Notes under the pieces: model-generated | The model's database searches: none | What the model was told of the DNA's origin: nothing | Seen by the model: only the letters and a program-made list of their open reading frames with translations | Made by a program: the position numbers and the translations under genes | Part shown: positions 1-7,709 of the stretch, in pieces | Layout of the letters: every line of letters begins with the position of its first letter | How positions within the stretch are numbered: position 1 is the first letter of the stretch | DNA from: Clostridia bacterium | GTDB lineage: Bacteria; Bacillota_A; Clostridia; Oscillospirales; CAG-272 | Length of the DNA stretch: 20,134 nt | NCBI GenBank assembly: GCA_017547395.1 | Contig: JAFYPS010000153.1 | Span: forward strand, 1-20,134 | Direction: 5' to 3'

Positions 1-79
1 CGATAAGCAATGCAGTAAGCAATACGCAAAGCACAATAAGAAAAATCCTGCCGCCGCGTTTTTTACCCGCTTTGCTCAT
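1..79 (-). CDS. N-terminal fragment of a membrane-anchored or secreted protein (runs off the window)
   Basis: Only the first 26 codons are present. The start ATG is at 77-79, preceded by an AGAGGAAA Shine-Dalgarno. The peptide begins MSKAGKKRGGRIFLIVLCVL and stays hydrophobic to the window edge (LTALLI). This is a basic N-terminus followed by a hydrophobic stretch, typical of a signal peptide or a single N-terminal membrane anchor. The function cannot be read from so little sequence. It has its own promoter at 147-175, just after the terminator of the upstream ABC operon, so it is probably an independent transcription unit. Confidence 0.7.
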   Translation of the reverse strand, partial: MSKAGKKRGGRIFLIVLCVLLTALLI

Positions 80-146
80 AGATATTTCCTCTTTCTTTTC
101 TCAAAAATGCCAAATAGAGACAATTAGGCATAATATGATATATATT

Positions 147-175
147 ATTATATGATTTCGTTTTAAAAAAGTCAA
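147..175 (-). promoter_or_regulatory. Sigma-A-type promoter for the partial gene at the left edge
   Basis: On the minus strand the -35 TTGACT (170-175) and the -10 TATAAT (147-152) are separated by exactly 17 bp. The predicted transcript start is near 140, leaving a leader of about 60 nt before the ATG at 79. The leader contains a short ATGCC/GGCAT inverted repeat followed by TTTT, too weak to call an attenuator. Confidence 0.8.
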
Positions 176-184
176 TAGCATTAA

Positions 185-218
185 CAAAAAAACACACTGC
201 AAATGCAGTGTGTTTTTT
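185..218 (-). terminator. Rho-independent terminator of the TrpX-like ABC operon
   Basis: A 10-bp perfect stem, AACACACTGC (191-200) and GCAGTGTGTT (205-214), closes on a four-base loop. Read on the minus strand it is followed by a T-run at 185-190. It lies directly after the stop codon of the ATPase gene, so it ends that operon. The T/A runs on both sides mean it could also work in the other direction. Confidence 0.85.
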
Positions 219-219
219 C

Positions 220-1017
220 TTATTTACTAAGCATCATTCTGTCGTTTGCAAATCCGCCGCCCGAGTATTCGCTGAACTTGGACAAGAGATCGCTAACGGT
301 GAGTTTCGCCTTTTCCTCACCCGAAATGTCATAGATGATTTTACCGTCCATCATCATAATAAGACGGTTGCCGTAGGTAATAGCGTCGTTCATATTATGA
401 GTGATCATAATTGCGGTAAGCTTGTTTTCCTTGATTATTTTATCGGTTGCCTCAAGCACAAGCTTTGCAGTCTTGGGGTCAAGTGCCGCAGTGTGCTCGT
501 CAAGAAGAAGAAGCTTCGGCTGCTTTATTGTAGCCATAAGCAGCGTAAGAACCTGACGCTGACCGCCGGAAAGCAGACCGACTTTAGCAGTGATGCGGCT
601 GTCAAGTCCGAGGCCGAACTCTGCAAGCTTCGCCGCATAGCCGTCACGCTCTTTCTTGGTAATTCCCCAACCGAGTCCGCGACGCTTGCCGCGACGGAAT
701 GCGAGTGCAAGGTTCTCGTCAATACCCATACTTGCCGCAGTACCCGTCATAGGATCCTGGAAAACGCGTCCGAGGAACTTTGCTCTCTTGTGCTCGGGAT
801 AATGGGTAATGTCGTGTCCGTCAATCTCAATGGTGCCGTCATCTACGGGAAGAGTTCCCGAAATCATATTTAGAAGTGTGGATTTACCCGCTCCGTTACC
901 GCCTATAACGGTAACAACGTCTCCGTCGTTAAGAGTAAGCGAAACGTTGTCAAGTGCTACGCGCTCGTTTACGGTGCCGGGATAGAAGGTTTTACAGATA
1001 TTTTTAAGTTCAAGCAT
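220..1017 (-). CDS. ABC transporter ATP-binding protein, TrpX-associated (COG1101) type
   Basis: This is the ATPase subunit of an ABC importer, hydrolysing ATP at the inner face of the membrane to drive solute uptake. Over 265 residues it shows Walker A GGNGAGKS (about 39-46), the LSGGQ signature (149-153), Walker B LLLLDE (169-174) and the switch histidine in ITHN (H207). The phrase DEHTAALDP after Walker B is characteristic of the COG1101 ATPases that partner COG4120 permeases and COG2984 binding proteins, and both partners are encoded just upstream. Its ATG overlaps the end of the permease gene by 8 bases, which suggests translational coupling. Streptococcal relatives have been linked to tryptophan uptake, but the substrate here is not proven. 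It is the last gene of its operon. Confidence 0.93.
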   Translation of the reverse strand: MLELKNICKTFYPGTVNERVALDNVSLTLNDGDVVTVIGGNGAGKSTLLNMISGTLPVDDGTIEIDGHDITHYPEHKRAKFLGRVFQDPMTGTAASMGIDENLALAFRRGKRRGLGWGITKKERDGYAAKLAEFGLGLDSRITAKVGLLSGGQRQVLTLLMATIKQPKLLLLDEHTAALDPKTAKLVLEATDKIIKENKLTAIMITHNMNDAITYGNRLIMMMDGKIIYDISGEEKAKLTVSDLLSKFSEYSGGGFANDRMMLSK

Positions 1018-1978
1018 CTGCCTTTACCTCCTTCTTTTTCTTATGAGTCCTATTCGTCTTAAAGTTAGGTGCAGACAGGAATATAGCAACGATAACCGCC
1101 GAAATAAGCTTCAAGAAGTTTGTATCAAGACCTGCGTTGATAACAAAGCGCTTGATGAGCGAATAAACGATAGAGCCGACTACAACAAAAGCAAGTTTTA
1201 CGGCAAAGTTTGCACCTTTTTTGAAAATCGCATCGCACAAAACGCTTCCGATAACTACGGATGCAAGACCGATAACGATTGCGCCTGCGCCAAACGTGAT
1301 ATTGGAGCCGCCCGTAAACTGTGCAAGCAAACCGCCGGCAAGTGCTACGAGACCGTTAGAAATCATAAGCCCGAAAACGATAGCAAAATTGGTATTGATA
1401 CCCTGAGCGCGCGCCATCTTGGAGTTTGCGCCGGTAGCGCGGAGGGAGCATCCGAACTCGGTACCGAAGAACCAGTAAAGAATACCGATAATCGCCGCAA
1501 CAAATGCGAAACCAACCAACATAGCCGCGGTCTTATCGCGCGAGGAAACTATAAGCGGATAGTCTGAAACGCTGGCATAAGCGGTAGGCGACATCGGAAT
1601 AGGCGCACGGTTTGTACCGTCGGTAACAAGATACGCCTGAGCGCCCATAATAATCATATTTATGGTATAGAGCGAGAACTGCGAAAGAATACCTGCAAGT
1701 ATTGCCGGAATCTTAAGCACCGTGTGAAAAAAGCCCGTGAGGCTTCCTGCACACATACCCGCAAGAAAAGCAATAAACACTGCAAAGAAAGGATGCACAC
1801 CGTATTTAATGCATATAACCGTAACTGCACATCCGGTAACTATTGAAGCGTCGACAGTAAGGTCGGCAACGTCAAGCACCTTGTACGTAATATATACGCC
1901 AAGTGCGAAAATGCCATAAAACAATCCCTCGGCGGCAACACCGGGAAGACTGTTAAACATCGAAATCAAAAAATCCAT
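1010..1978 (-). CDS. ABC transporter permease of the COG4120 family
   Basis: This is the membrane channel subunit of the ABC importer encoded at 220-2988. The 322-residue protein is strongly hydrophobic, with eight or more likely membrane segments, and has the layout of LivH/LivM-like permeases (FGLMISNGLVALAGGLLAQF resembles the cytoplasmic coupling region). It ends in a lysine-rich tail (KTNRTHKKKKE). I chose the ATG at 1978 because TTTGAGG lies about 7 nt upstream; an in-frame TTG at 1990 overlaps that Shine-Dalgarno and is unlikely. A hairpin (2001-2030) separates it from the binding-protein gene, so permease and ATPase are probably expressed at lower levels than the binding protein. Confidence 0.9.
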   Translation of the reverse strand: MDFLISMFNSLPGVAAEGLFYGIFALGVYITYKVLDVADLTVDASIVTGCAVTVICIKYGVHPFFAVFIAFLAGMCAGSLTGFFHTVLKIPAILAGILSQFSLYTINMIIMGAQAYLVTDGTNRAPIPMSPTAYASVSDYPLIVSSRDKTAAMLVGFAFVAAIIGILYWFFGTEFGCSLRATGANSKMARAQGINTNFAIVFGLMISNGLVALAGGLLAQFTGGSNITFGAGAIVIGLASVVIGSVLCDAIFKKGANFAVKLAFVVVGSIVYSLIKRFVINAGLDTNFLKLISAVIVAIFLSAPNFKTNRTHKKKKEVKADA

Positions 1979-1994
1979 AGAAAACCTCAAACAT

Positions 1995-2030
1995 ACAAAA
2001 ATTCATAAGGGGGCGAAGCCCCTTATGAAT
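1995..2030 (-). terminator. Intra-operon hairpin with T-run between binding-protein and permease genes
   Basis: A 12-bp perfect inverted repeat, ATTCATAAGGGG (2001-2012) and CCCCTTATGAAT (2019-2030), is followed on the minus strand by TTTTTG. It lies inside the operon, after the binding-protein stop and before the permease Shine-Dalgarno. It would act as a leaky terminator or as a 3' stabiliser of the binding-protein message, giving an excess of binding protein. The GGGGCTTCGCCCC core resembles palindromes elsewhere in the window. Confidence 0.7.
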
Positions 2031-2040
2031 CCGTATTTAA

Positions 2041-2988
2041 TTATTCTGCGATAGGAGTAATGCCCATAGCCGCCATAATTTCCTTATTCTGAATAAGGGT
2101 AAGTTCGTCAGCGGAGAAAATCTTAATGGGCATCTCTGCGGGATTTGCATTGTTTGCAAGAATCTCATAAGCCATGAGACCTGCTTCGTATCCTACGTCA
2201 AAGTAGTTAACGCTGTAAGAAGCAACGCCGCCGGCATTACACATAGACTCTTCGCCGCAGATAATAACCTTGCCTGCAGGAACCGCCGCATTCTTGAGTA
2301 CTTCCATATTTGCAGCAACAAGGTTATCGGTAGGTTCATAGAAAACATCGTTCTCTGCAACTGCTGCATCAACAACTGCAATAAGCTCGTTTACGTCTGC
2401 AACAGCATAGCCGTTAACGGTGTAGCCGTCAGCCTCGAAGATTTCCTTTGCTTCTTCAAACTGAAGCTTGGAGTTATCCTCAGCGGAGCAATAAACGATA
2501 CCAACGTTCTTTGCATCGGGAGCAAAGGTCTTGATAAGCTGCATCTGGTTTGTTACCGCATTCATATCGGATGCACCGGTGATGTTTCCGCCGGGGGCAT
2601 CGTTAGAAGCAACAAGAGAAGAGCCGGCATAGTCGGTAACAGAAGTGCCGACTACGGGAATTGTTGCAGTAGCCTCCTTGGCAGCCTGAACTGCGGGAGT
2701 AGCGTTTGCCATAATAAGATCCACTTTATTGGTTACGAACTTGTCAACGATGGTGGAGCAAGTAGCAACGTCACCGGACGCGTTCTGATAATCAAACTTT
2801 ACCTTGTCACCGAGTTTTTCGGTAAGCGCCGCTTTAAAGCCTTCGGTAGCCTGATCAAGAGCATCGTGCTGAACGAGCTGAACGATACCTACGGAATAAG
2901 TACCGTCATCTGTTTCGCCGCAGCCTGCAAAAGCAAAGGCGGTCATCACGACAAGAACGGAAAGGATAATCGCTATAAGTTTTTTCAT
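2041..2988 (-). CDS. ABC transporter substrate-binding lipoprotein, TrpX/COG2984 family
   Basis: This is the solute receptor of the ABC importer, anchored on the outer face of the membrane by a lipid. The 315-residue protein starts with a lipoprotein signal peptide (MKKLIAIILSVLVVMTAF) and a lipobox AFAGC with the acylated cysteine at about position 23. The mature part begins with YSVGIVQLVQHDALD, typical of COG2984 periplasmic-binding folds, in which members of a tryptophan-binding (TrpX) group and other specificities are known. I chose the ATG at 2988 because a GAGGT Shine-Dalgarno sits 7 nt upstream and the signal peptide starts there; the frame is open further upstream but without a ribosome site. 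It is first in its operon, behind a perfect-consensus promoter. The leader of about 80 nt is too short for a tryptophan T-box. Confidence 0.93.
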   Translation of the reverse strand: MKKLIAIILSVLVVMTAFAFAGCGETDDGTYSVGIVQLVQHDALDQATEGFKAALTEKLGDKVKFDYQNASGDVATCSTIVDKFVTNKVDLIMANATPAVQAAKEATATIPVVGTSVTDYAGSSLVASNDAPGGNITGASDMNAVTNQMQLIKTFAPDAKNVGIVYCSAEDNSKLQFEEAKEIFEADGYTVNGYAVADVNELIAVVDAAVAENDVFYEPTDNLVAANMEVLKNAAVPAGKVIICGEESMCNAGGVASYSVNYFDVGYEAGLMAYEILANNANPAEMPIKIFSADELTLIQNKEIMAAMGITPIAE

Positions 2989-3075
2989 TGTTTTGTACCT
3001 CGAAAAAAATTTTATTTTTCCCTCGGTCCGTGCATTTTCGAACAGAAGTAAGAGCAACGAATTGCTATGTGTTAC

Positions 3076-3104
3076 ATTATATTACTGCGACAAATGTTTG
3101 TCAA
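3076..3104 (-). promoter_or_regulatory. Perfect-consensus sigma-A promoter of the TrpX-like ABC operon
   Basis: On the minus strand the -35 is TTGACA (3099-3104) and the -10 is TATAAT (3076-3081), with a 17-bp spacer, so all twelve bases match consensus. The predicted start is near 3069, giving a leader of about 80 nt before the ATG at 2988. A promoter this strong is likely held in check by a regulator; an ArgR-box-like site lies about 50 bp upstream. Confidence 0.9.
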
Positions 3105-3152
3105 GACATTTAGAGGAAAAGATGACAGAAAATTCATTTTTTGCAACATTTA

Positions 3153-3177
3153 TGCATTTTTATTCACTTTTTATTCA
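3153..3177 (-). promoter_or_regulatory. Putative ArgR/AhrC-like operator upstream of the TrpX-like operon
   Basis: The minus strand reads TGAATAAAAATGCA (3153-3166). This equals the core of the Bacillus AhrC box as I recall it (CATGAATAAAAATKCAAK). A second TGAATAAAAA half-site lies directly beside it at 3168-3177, overlapping the azlD stop codon. The same 14-mer occurs at 9170-9183 upstream of the LIV operon. Function is inferred from the match alone; no argR gene is in the window. Confidence 0.35.
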
Positions 3178-3489
3178 AAACACGAGCTGAACGAGCAGCA
3201 TATAACACGCCGTTCCTCCCGCAATCGACAGCAAAGTTTGTCTTTTCCAAAGGTGGAGAAGCACCACCGCCAAAACGGATAAAAATTCAGCAATGCCGTA
3301 CGGGAACGTCAAAAGCGACACCCCTTTAAGGCAGTACACACAAAGCATTCCCATCACCGCAAAAGGAAGAACTCTTCCAAGATACAAAACAAACTCGGGA
3401 GTCTTACGGTTACCGAAAATTATAAAAGGCAAAAAGCGAAGCAGCACCGTAACCGCGCTTATTACGGCAACCATCAGCCATTCATTCAT
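3175..3489 (-). CDS. azlD: AzlD-family branched-chain amino-acid transport protein
   Basis: This is the small partner of AzlC; the pair forms a two-component exporter of branched-chain amino acids in the membrane. The protein is 104 residues, normal for the family, with about four hydrophobic segments and the family-like MNEWLMVAVISAVTVLLRFL start and GRVLPFAVMGMLCVYCL middle. Its ATG at 3489 overlaps the azlC stop codon by 8 bases, the usual azlCD arrangement and a sign of translational coupling. No hairpin terminator is visible downstream. The next feature is the promoter region of the TrpX-like ABC operon, so some read-through into that operon is possible. Confidence 0.9.
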   Translation of the reverse strand: MNEWLMVAVISAVTVLLRFLPFIIFGNRKTPEFVLYLGRVLPFAVMGMLCVYCLKGVSLLTFPYGIAEFLSVLAVVLLHLWKRQTLLSIAGGTACYMLLVQLVF

Positions 3490-4177
3490 CGCGTTTTACC
3501 CCCTTTTTAAAGAGTCTTGGCAGGGAGAGTAACAACGTGATGAGCAGCATAGCCGGTATAAGAAACCCGCCCGCACCGAAAACAAGCAGGCTGACAACGG
3601 ACGCACACACGCCTACAATCGCGGGAATATGGTTTTTCGTACTCTTCCACTGCTCCACAAAGACAGTTACGAACAGTGCCGTAAGCGCAAAATCAATGCC
3701 CTCGGTAGAAAAAGGTATGATTTCTCCGAGAAGCGCACCGACAACGCTGCCGGCAACCCAATAAATGTGATTGAACAGAGACACAAGAAAACAGTAGCGG
3801 TGGCGTTCCTCATCACTTTTATCCTCGTTGCCGCTGCAAACGAGCGAATACGTTTCGTCTGTGAGCGCAAAAATAAGATACGGCTTCTTTTTTCCCGTCC
3901 CCTTATACTTATCAACCATAGAGATACCGTAAAAAAGATGCCGCGCATTTACCATAAGCGTGGTAAGCGCCGCAGAAATAAGCGATGCGCCGCCGCACAT
4001 CAGGTCAACGGCAAGATACTGCATAGACCCCGCGTAAATAAGCGCACTCATCGCAAGCACAAGCCAGAAGCCATAGCCGCTCGACTGCATTATAACGCCG
4101 AATCCCATACCAAGCACAAGATATCCCGAAAGCACGGGAACGGTGTCTTTCAATGCTTTTTTAATTTCGTTTTTCAA
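3482..4177 (-). CDS. azlC: AzlC-family branched-chain amino-acid permease
   Basis: This is the large subunit of the AzlCD exporter, which in characterised bacteria (BrnFE/AzlCD/YgaZH) moves valine, leucine, isoleucine or analogues out of the cell. It is about 231 residues, all hydrophobic segments and short loops, with the family motif LIYAGSMQYLAVDL near residue 50 and NARHLFYGISM in the middle. There is no good ATG. A TTG at 4177 lies 7 nt after GAGG (4185-4188) and is the best start; the TTG at 4183 is too close to that Shine-Dalgarno. The ribosome site begins only a few bases after the LIV operon terminator, so no promoter fits between them. Expression probably depends on read-through from livF or on a promoter inside livF. 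Confidence 0.9.
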   Translation of the reverse strand: MKNEIKKALKDTVPVLSGYLVLGMGFGVIMQSSGYGFWLVLAMSALIYAGSMQYLAVDLMCGGASLISAALTTLMVNARHLFYGISMVDKYKGTGKKKPYLIFALTDETYSLVCSGNEDKSDEERHRYCFLVSLFNHIYWVAGSVVGALLGEIIPFSTEGIDFALTALFVTVFVEQWKSTKNHIPAIVGVCASVVSLLVFGAGGFLIPAMLLITLLLSLPRLFKKGVKRDE

Positions 4178-4189
4178 AATCAAGCCTCA

Positions 4190-4221
4190 CAAAAAGCAAG
4201 GGCGCTTTGAAAAGCGCCCTT
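4190..4221 (-). terminator. Rho-independent terminator of the LIV operon, directly before azlC
   Basis: The inverted repeat AAGGGCGCTT (4198-4207) and AAGCGCCCTT (4212-4221) forms a GC-rich stem with a small loop. On the minus strand it is followed by GCTTTTT (4191-4197). It lies 9 bases after the livF stop codon. The azlC Shine-Dalgarno starts 3 bases after the T-run, so terminator efficiency would set azlCD expression. Confidence 0.85.
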
Positions 4222-4229
4222 TTCCTTAT

Positions 4230-4934
4230 TTACTCACCAAGATATGCCGCACGGATTCTCGGATTGTCAAGCAGTTCGCTTGCCTTTCCTTCCATAACGA
4301 TATTGCCCGTTTCAAGTACGTATGCGCGGTCGGCAATAGAAAGTGCCTTCTTTGCATTCTGCTCTACGAGAAGAACCGTAGTACCGTCCTTTGAAACCTC
4401 GGAAATAATCTTGAAAATTTCGTTTACAAGCAGCGGTGAAAGGCCCATGGAAGGCTCGTCCATAAGCAAAATCTTAGGATTTGACATAAGCGCGCGTCCC
4501 ATAGCAAGCATCTGCTGCTCACCGCCCGAAAGAGTGCCGGCAATCTGATTCTTACGCTCGGCAAGTCTCGGGAAGTGCATATAAACGTAGTTGAGATTCT
4601 TCTCAATCTGCTCCTTGTCGGTGATGGAAAATGCTCCGAGCTTGAGGTTTTCATAAACCGTAAGCTGCTGGAAAATTCTACGTCCCTCGGGAACGTGTGC
4701 CATACCGAGATAAACTATTTGATGAGGAGGAATCTTCGTGAGGTCATTTCCCTCAAAGAGAACGTGACCGCTCTTTGGAGAAACGAGACCCGTAATGGTA
4801 TGAAGAATGGTAGTTTTACCTGCGCCGTTAGCACCGATAAGCGCGATTATCTCGCCCTCGTTAACCTCAAAGGAAACTCCCTTGATGGCGTTTATCATAC
4901 CGTAATAAACCTGAATATTTTCAACCTTTAACAT
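4230..4934 (-). CDS. livF: Branched-chain amino-acid ABC transporter ATPase LivF
   Basis: This is one of the two ATPases of the LIV (leucine/isoleucine/valine) uptake system. The 234 residues match the usual LivF length. Walker A is GANGAGKT (34-41), the signature LSGGEQQ starts near 135, and Walker B is ILLMDE (155-160). The switch position reads VEQN instead of a histidine motif, which is normal for LivF. The segment VPEGRRIFQQLTVYENL (81-97) is highly typical of the family. It is the last gene of the liv operon, one base after livG, followed by a terminator. Confidence 0.96.
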   Translation of the reverse strand: MLKVENIQVYYGMINAIKGVSFEVNEGEIIALIGANGAGKTTILHTITGLVSPKSGHVLFEGNDLTKIPPHQIVYLGMAHVPEGRRIFQQLTVYENLKLGAFSITDKEQIEKNLNYVYMHFPRLAERKNQIAGTLSGGEQQMLAMGRALMSNPKILLMDEPSMGLSPLLVNEIFKIISEVSKDGTTVLLVEQNAKKALSIADRAYVLETGNIVMEGKASELLDNPRIRAAYLGE

Positions 4935-4935
4935 C

Positions 4936-5700
4936 TTACTCGTCCTCCCCTATATAAGCAGTTATAACGCGAGGATCGTGGAGGACCTCGGAGGTTTCGC
5001 CCTTTGCAAGCTCGGTACCGAAGTTAAGTACGGTAACCTTCTCACAAATGCCGCCGACAAGCTTCATATCGTGCTCAATAAGAAGCACGGTCATATCAAA
5101 GGTATCGCGAACAAAGCGAATGGTGTTCATAAGCTCTGCGGTTTCATTAGGGTTCATACCCGCTGCAGGCTCGTCGAGAAGCAGAAGTTTGGGGTTCGTC
5201 GCCATAGCACGCGCGATCTCAAGCTTTCTCTGCTTACCGTAAGGAAGGTTGGATGCAAGAGTGTCCTTCTCGGAATCGAGGTCGAACACCTTGAGCAGTT
5301 CAATCGCCTTTGCGGTTATCTCTTTTTCATTCTTGCGATATCTGCCAATGTGGAAAATACTCTCAAGAAGTGTGTATTTTATGCTGTTACCAAAGCCCAC
5401 CTTAACGTTGTCAAGCACGCTCATCTTTCCGAAAAGACGGATGTTCTGGAACGTACGCGCAATACCGAGCTTGTTGATTTCAACAGGCTTCTTTCCGTTA
5501 AGACGTACACCGTCAAGATGAATGGTGCCGCCTGTCGGCTGGTACACGCCGGTAAGCATATTGAATACGGTTGTCTTGCCCGCACCGTTAGGGCCGATAA
5601 GACCGTAAAGTTCGCCCTTTTCAATAGTGAGGTCAAGATGGCTTACAGCCTTAAGACCGCCGAACTGAATAGAAAGGTCGCGTGTTTCAAGAATTGCCAT
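4936..5700 (-). CDS. livG: Branched-chain amino-acid ABC transporter ATPase LivG
   Basis: This is the second ATPase of the LIV uptake system, pairing with LivF on the cytoplasmic side of LivH/LivM. The 254 residues show Walker A GPNGAGKT (36-43), the LivG phrase GIARTFQNIRLF (79-90), the relaxed signature LPYGKQRKLEIARA (from 152), Walker B LLLLDE (172-177) and the switch H210 in IEHDM. The GMNPNET segment after Walker B is also family-typical. Its ATG shares a base with the livM stop codon (TAATG), with AGGAGGTGAGG upstream, so translation is coupled. Confidence 0.96.
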   Translation of the reverse strand: MAILETRDLSIQFGGLKAVSHLDLTIEKGELYGLIGPNGAGKTTVFNMLTGVYQPTGGTIHLDGVRLNGKKPVEINKLGIARTFQNIRLFGKMSVLDNVKVGFGNSIKYTLLESIFHIGRYRKNEKEITAKAIELLKVFDLDSEKDTLASNLPYGKQRKLEIARAMATNPKLLLLDEPAAGMNPNETAELMNTIRFVRDTFDMTVLLIEHDMKLVGGICEKVTVLNFGTELAKGETSEVLHDPRVITAYIGEDE

Positions 5701-6785
5701 TACGCCTCACCTCCTGCATTCTTTGCAGTCTTAGCCTTGATTTTTTCAAGGAGTTTCTTAACAGCGGCGCTGTTGTTGATAAGCATCATAGCAATGAGAA
5801 TTATTGCGTAGATAAGCATACGCCACTTATTGAGGCTTCTGAGCGCCTCGGGAAGCACGTAAAGAATAATTGTGGAAATCATTACGTTACGCATCTTTGT
5901 CATACCGCCGAGCACCACGAATACAAGGATAAGGATAGACTGGTTATAGTCAAAGTTCGAGGTGTCGAGCGAATTGTAGTTGTGGGAATAAAGTACGCCT
6001 GCAACGCCTGCAAAGAATGCAGACATAACGAATGCGGTCATCTTGGCGCGGGTTACGTTAACGCCCATTGCCTCTGCTGCAATACGGTTGTCGCGGGCAG
6101 CCATAACTGCACGGCCCTGCTTAGAGTCGATGAAGTTAAGCATAACAATCATCGCAACGAGGATTACAACCATACAAACAACAAACGCCCATTCGTTAAG
6201 CGAGATGTTGGAGCTTCTCGGAATCTTGGAAATACCGAGTGCACCGTTGATATAATCGCGCTGAGTCGCAACGTCAAACACGTGAGCACTCTTCGCCTTT
6301 ACGTCAAGAGCAACAAACAAACCGTTTTTATCAGAGGAAAGATAGAGGTTACCGCAAATGCTCTTGATAATTTCGCCGAAGGCAAGTGTAACTATAGCAA
6401 GATAGTCACCGCGGAGACGAAGTACGGGAATACCGATAAGGAAGCCGAAAACCGCCGCAACAATGCCACCGAGCAAAAGTGCAATCGGGAAACGGATAGC
6501 ACCGTTTTCAATAATCTTTTCGGTCATAACGGAGAAGGTTGCACCAACATATGCACCGATACACATAAAGCCCGCCTGACCAAGGCTGAGTTCGCCCGAA
6601 ACACCTACAACAAGGTTAAGCGAAATAGCGGCAAGAACGTACACGCAGGTAGGCACAAGCAAAGCCTTGAATGCACGGCTTGCATCACCGTAGGTGATAA
6701 AAAGCTGAACAGCAATAGTTATAATAGCAATAAGACCGTAGGTTATATAGCGATCTTTTGCATTTTTAGTAAAGGAAATTTTCAT
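5700..6785 (-). CDS. livM: Branched-chain amino-acid ABC transporter permease LivM
   Basis: This is the larger of the two LIV membrane subunits. The 361-residue polytopic protein has the LivM hallmarks GVSGELSLGQAGFMCIGAY and LRLRGDYLAIVTLAFGEI, and the cytoplasmic coupling region around AARDNRIAAEAMGVNVTRAK. I chose the ATG at 6785 (MKISFTKN) because AAGGTG lies 6 nt upstream; an in-frame GTG at 6794 overlaps that ribosome site. It sits between livH and livG with almost no spacing. The C-terminus is lysine/alanine rich (KIKAKTAKNAGGEA). Confidence 0.95.
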   Translation of the reverse strand: MKISFTKNAKDRYITYGLIAIITIAVQLFITYGDASRAFKALLVPTCVYVLAAISLNLVVGVSGELSLGQAGFMCIGAYVGATFSVMTEKIIENGAIRFPIALLLGGIVAAVFGFLIGIPVLRLRGDYLAIVTLAFGEIIKSICGNLYLSSDKNGLFVALDVKAKSAHVFDVATQRDYINGALGISKIPRSSNISLNEWAFVVCMVVILVAMIVMLNFIDSKQGRAVMAARDNRIAAEAMGVNVTRAKMTAFVMSAFFAGVAGVLYSHNYNSLDTSNFDYNQSILILVFVVLGGMTKMRNVMISTIILYVLPEALRSLNKWRMLIYAIILIAMMLINNSAAVKKLLEKIKAKTAKNAGGEA

Positions 6786-6795
6786 ACCGTTCACC

Positions 6796-7677
6796 TTATA
6801 CTTTCTCGTTTATCTTCTTACCGAGAAGACCGGTCGGCTTAACGAGCAATACAATGATAAGCACTGCAAACACGATAGCGTCGGAAAGCTGGGAAGAAAT
6901 ATACGCCTTGCTGAGATTCTCTATGATACCGAGAACTACGCCGCCTATCATCGCGCCGGGAATGGAGCCGATGCCGCCGAAAACCGCCGCGGTAAACGCC
7001 TTGATACCGGGCATTGCGCCGGTGTAAGGTCCGATCTGAGGATACGTGGAGCACATAAGAATACCCGCAACCGCAGCAAGCGCAGAACCGATAGCAAACG
7101 TAAGCGAAATAGTCTTGTTTACGTTAATACCCATAAGCTGTGCCGCACCCTTGTCCTCGGAAACGGCAAGCATAGCCTTACCGCTCTTGGTATGGTTAAC
7201 GAAAAGTGTGAGACAAATCATAATTACAACCGTTACTGCAATGGTAACGACGGTTTCTCCCGTAATGTCAACCGATCCAACGGAAAGCTTGAGTCCTGCA
7301 GGAACTACCGAATCATAGGTTTTGGACGCAGGACCGAAGGTGAGAAGTGCGACGTTCTGGAGCAGATAGCTGACACCGATAGCGGTAATAAGCACCGCAA
7401 GGGGTGTCGCGGTACGAAGAGGCTTGTACGCGACTTTCTCTATAACAACGCCAAGGATAACACACACAAGAATAGCGCAAATAATAGCAAGCCACACGGG
7501 AAGACCGAGACTTGAAAGCACCAGCCAGGAAACGTATCCGCCAATCATAATAACGTCACCGTGAGCGAAGTTAAGCATCTTGGCAATACCGTAAACCATG
7601 GTGTAACCCAGAGCGATGAGCGCGTAAATGCTGCCAAGGCTAATGCCGCCTATTAAAAATGAAATAAAGCTGCTCAT
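6796..7677 (-). CDS. livH: Branched-chain amino-acid ABC transporter permease LivH
   Basis: This is the smaller LIV membrane subunit. The 293-residue protein begins with a family-typical stretch (SLGSIYALIALGYTMVYG, then LNFAHGDVIMIGGY). It also has the coupling segment SEDKGAAQLMGINVNKT and the conserved AFTAAVFGGIGSIPGAMIGG. The start ATG at 7677 has AAGGAGC about 7 nt upstream. It follows the binding-lipoprotein gene after a 102-bp gap that contains a terminator-like hairpin, so livHMGF are probably expressed below the level of the binding protein. Confidence 0.95.
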   Translation of the reverse strand: MSSFISFLIGGISLGSIYALIALGYTMVYGIAKMLNFAHGDVIMIGGYVSWLVLSSLGLPVWLAIICAILVCVILGVVIEKVAYKPLRTATPLAVLITAIGVSYLLQNVALLTFGPASKTYDSVVPAGLKLSVGSVDITGETVVTIAVTVVIMICLTLFVNHTKSGKAMLAVSEDKGAAQLMGINVNKTISLTFAIGSALAAVAGILMCSTYPQIGPYTGAMPGIKAFTAAVFGGIGSIPGAMIGGVVLGIIENLSKAYISSQLSDAIVFAVLIIVLLVKPTGLLGKKINEKV

Positions 7678-7709
7678 TTTTCTGCTCCTTAAATAGATAA
7701 TCGAAAATT

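Noticed and set aside
2989..3069. Tryptophan T-box or riboswitch in the leader of the TrpX-like operon
   Set aside because: The promoter at 3076-3104 leaves only about 80 nt of leader, with no specifier stem, no T-box sequence and no terminator/antiterminator pair.
4978..5811. 277-codon plus-strand open frame opposite livG
   Set aside because: It is the antisense of a gene with full Walker and signature motifs. Its composition is not protein-like and no start signal is visible.
5682..6842. 386-codon plus-strand open frame opposite livM
   Set aside because: It lies antisense to the clear LivM permease, is rich in Cys, His and Asn, has no family-like motif and no ribosome site. It is an artefact of codon bias on the real gene.
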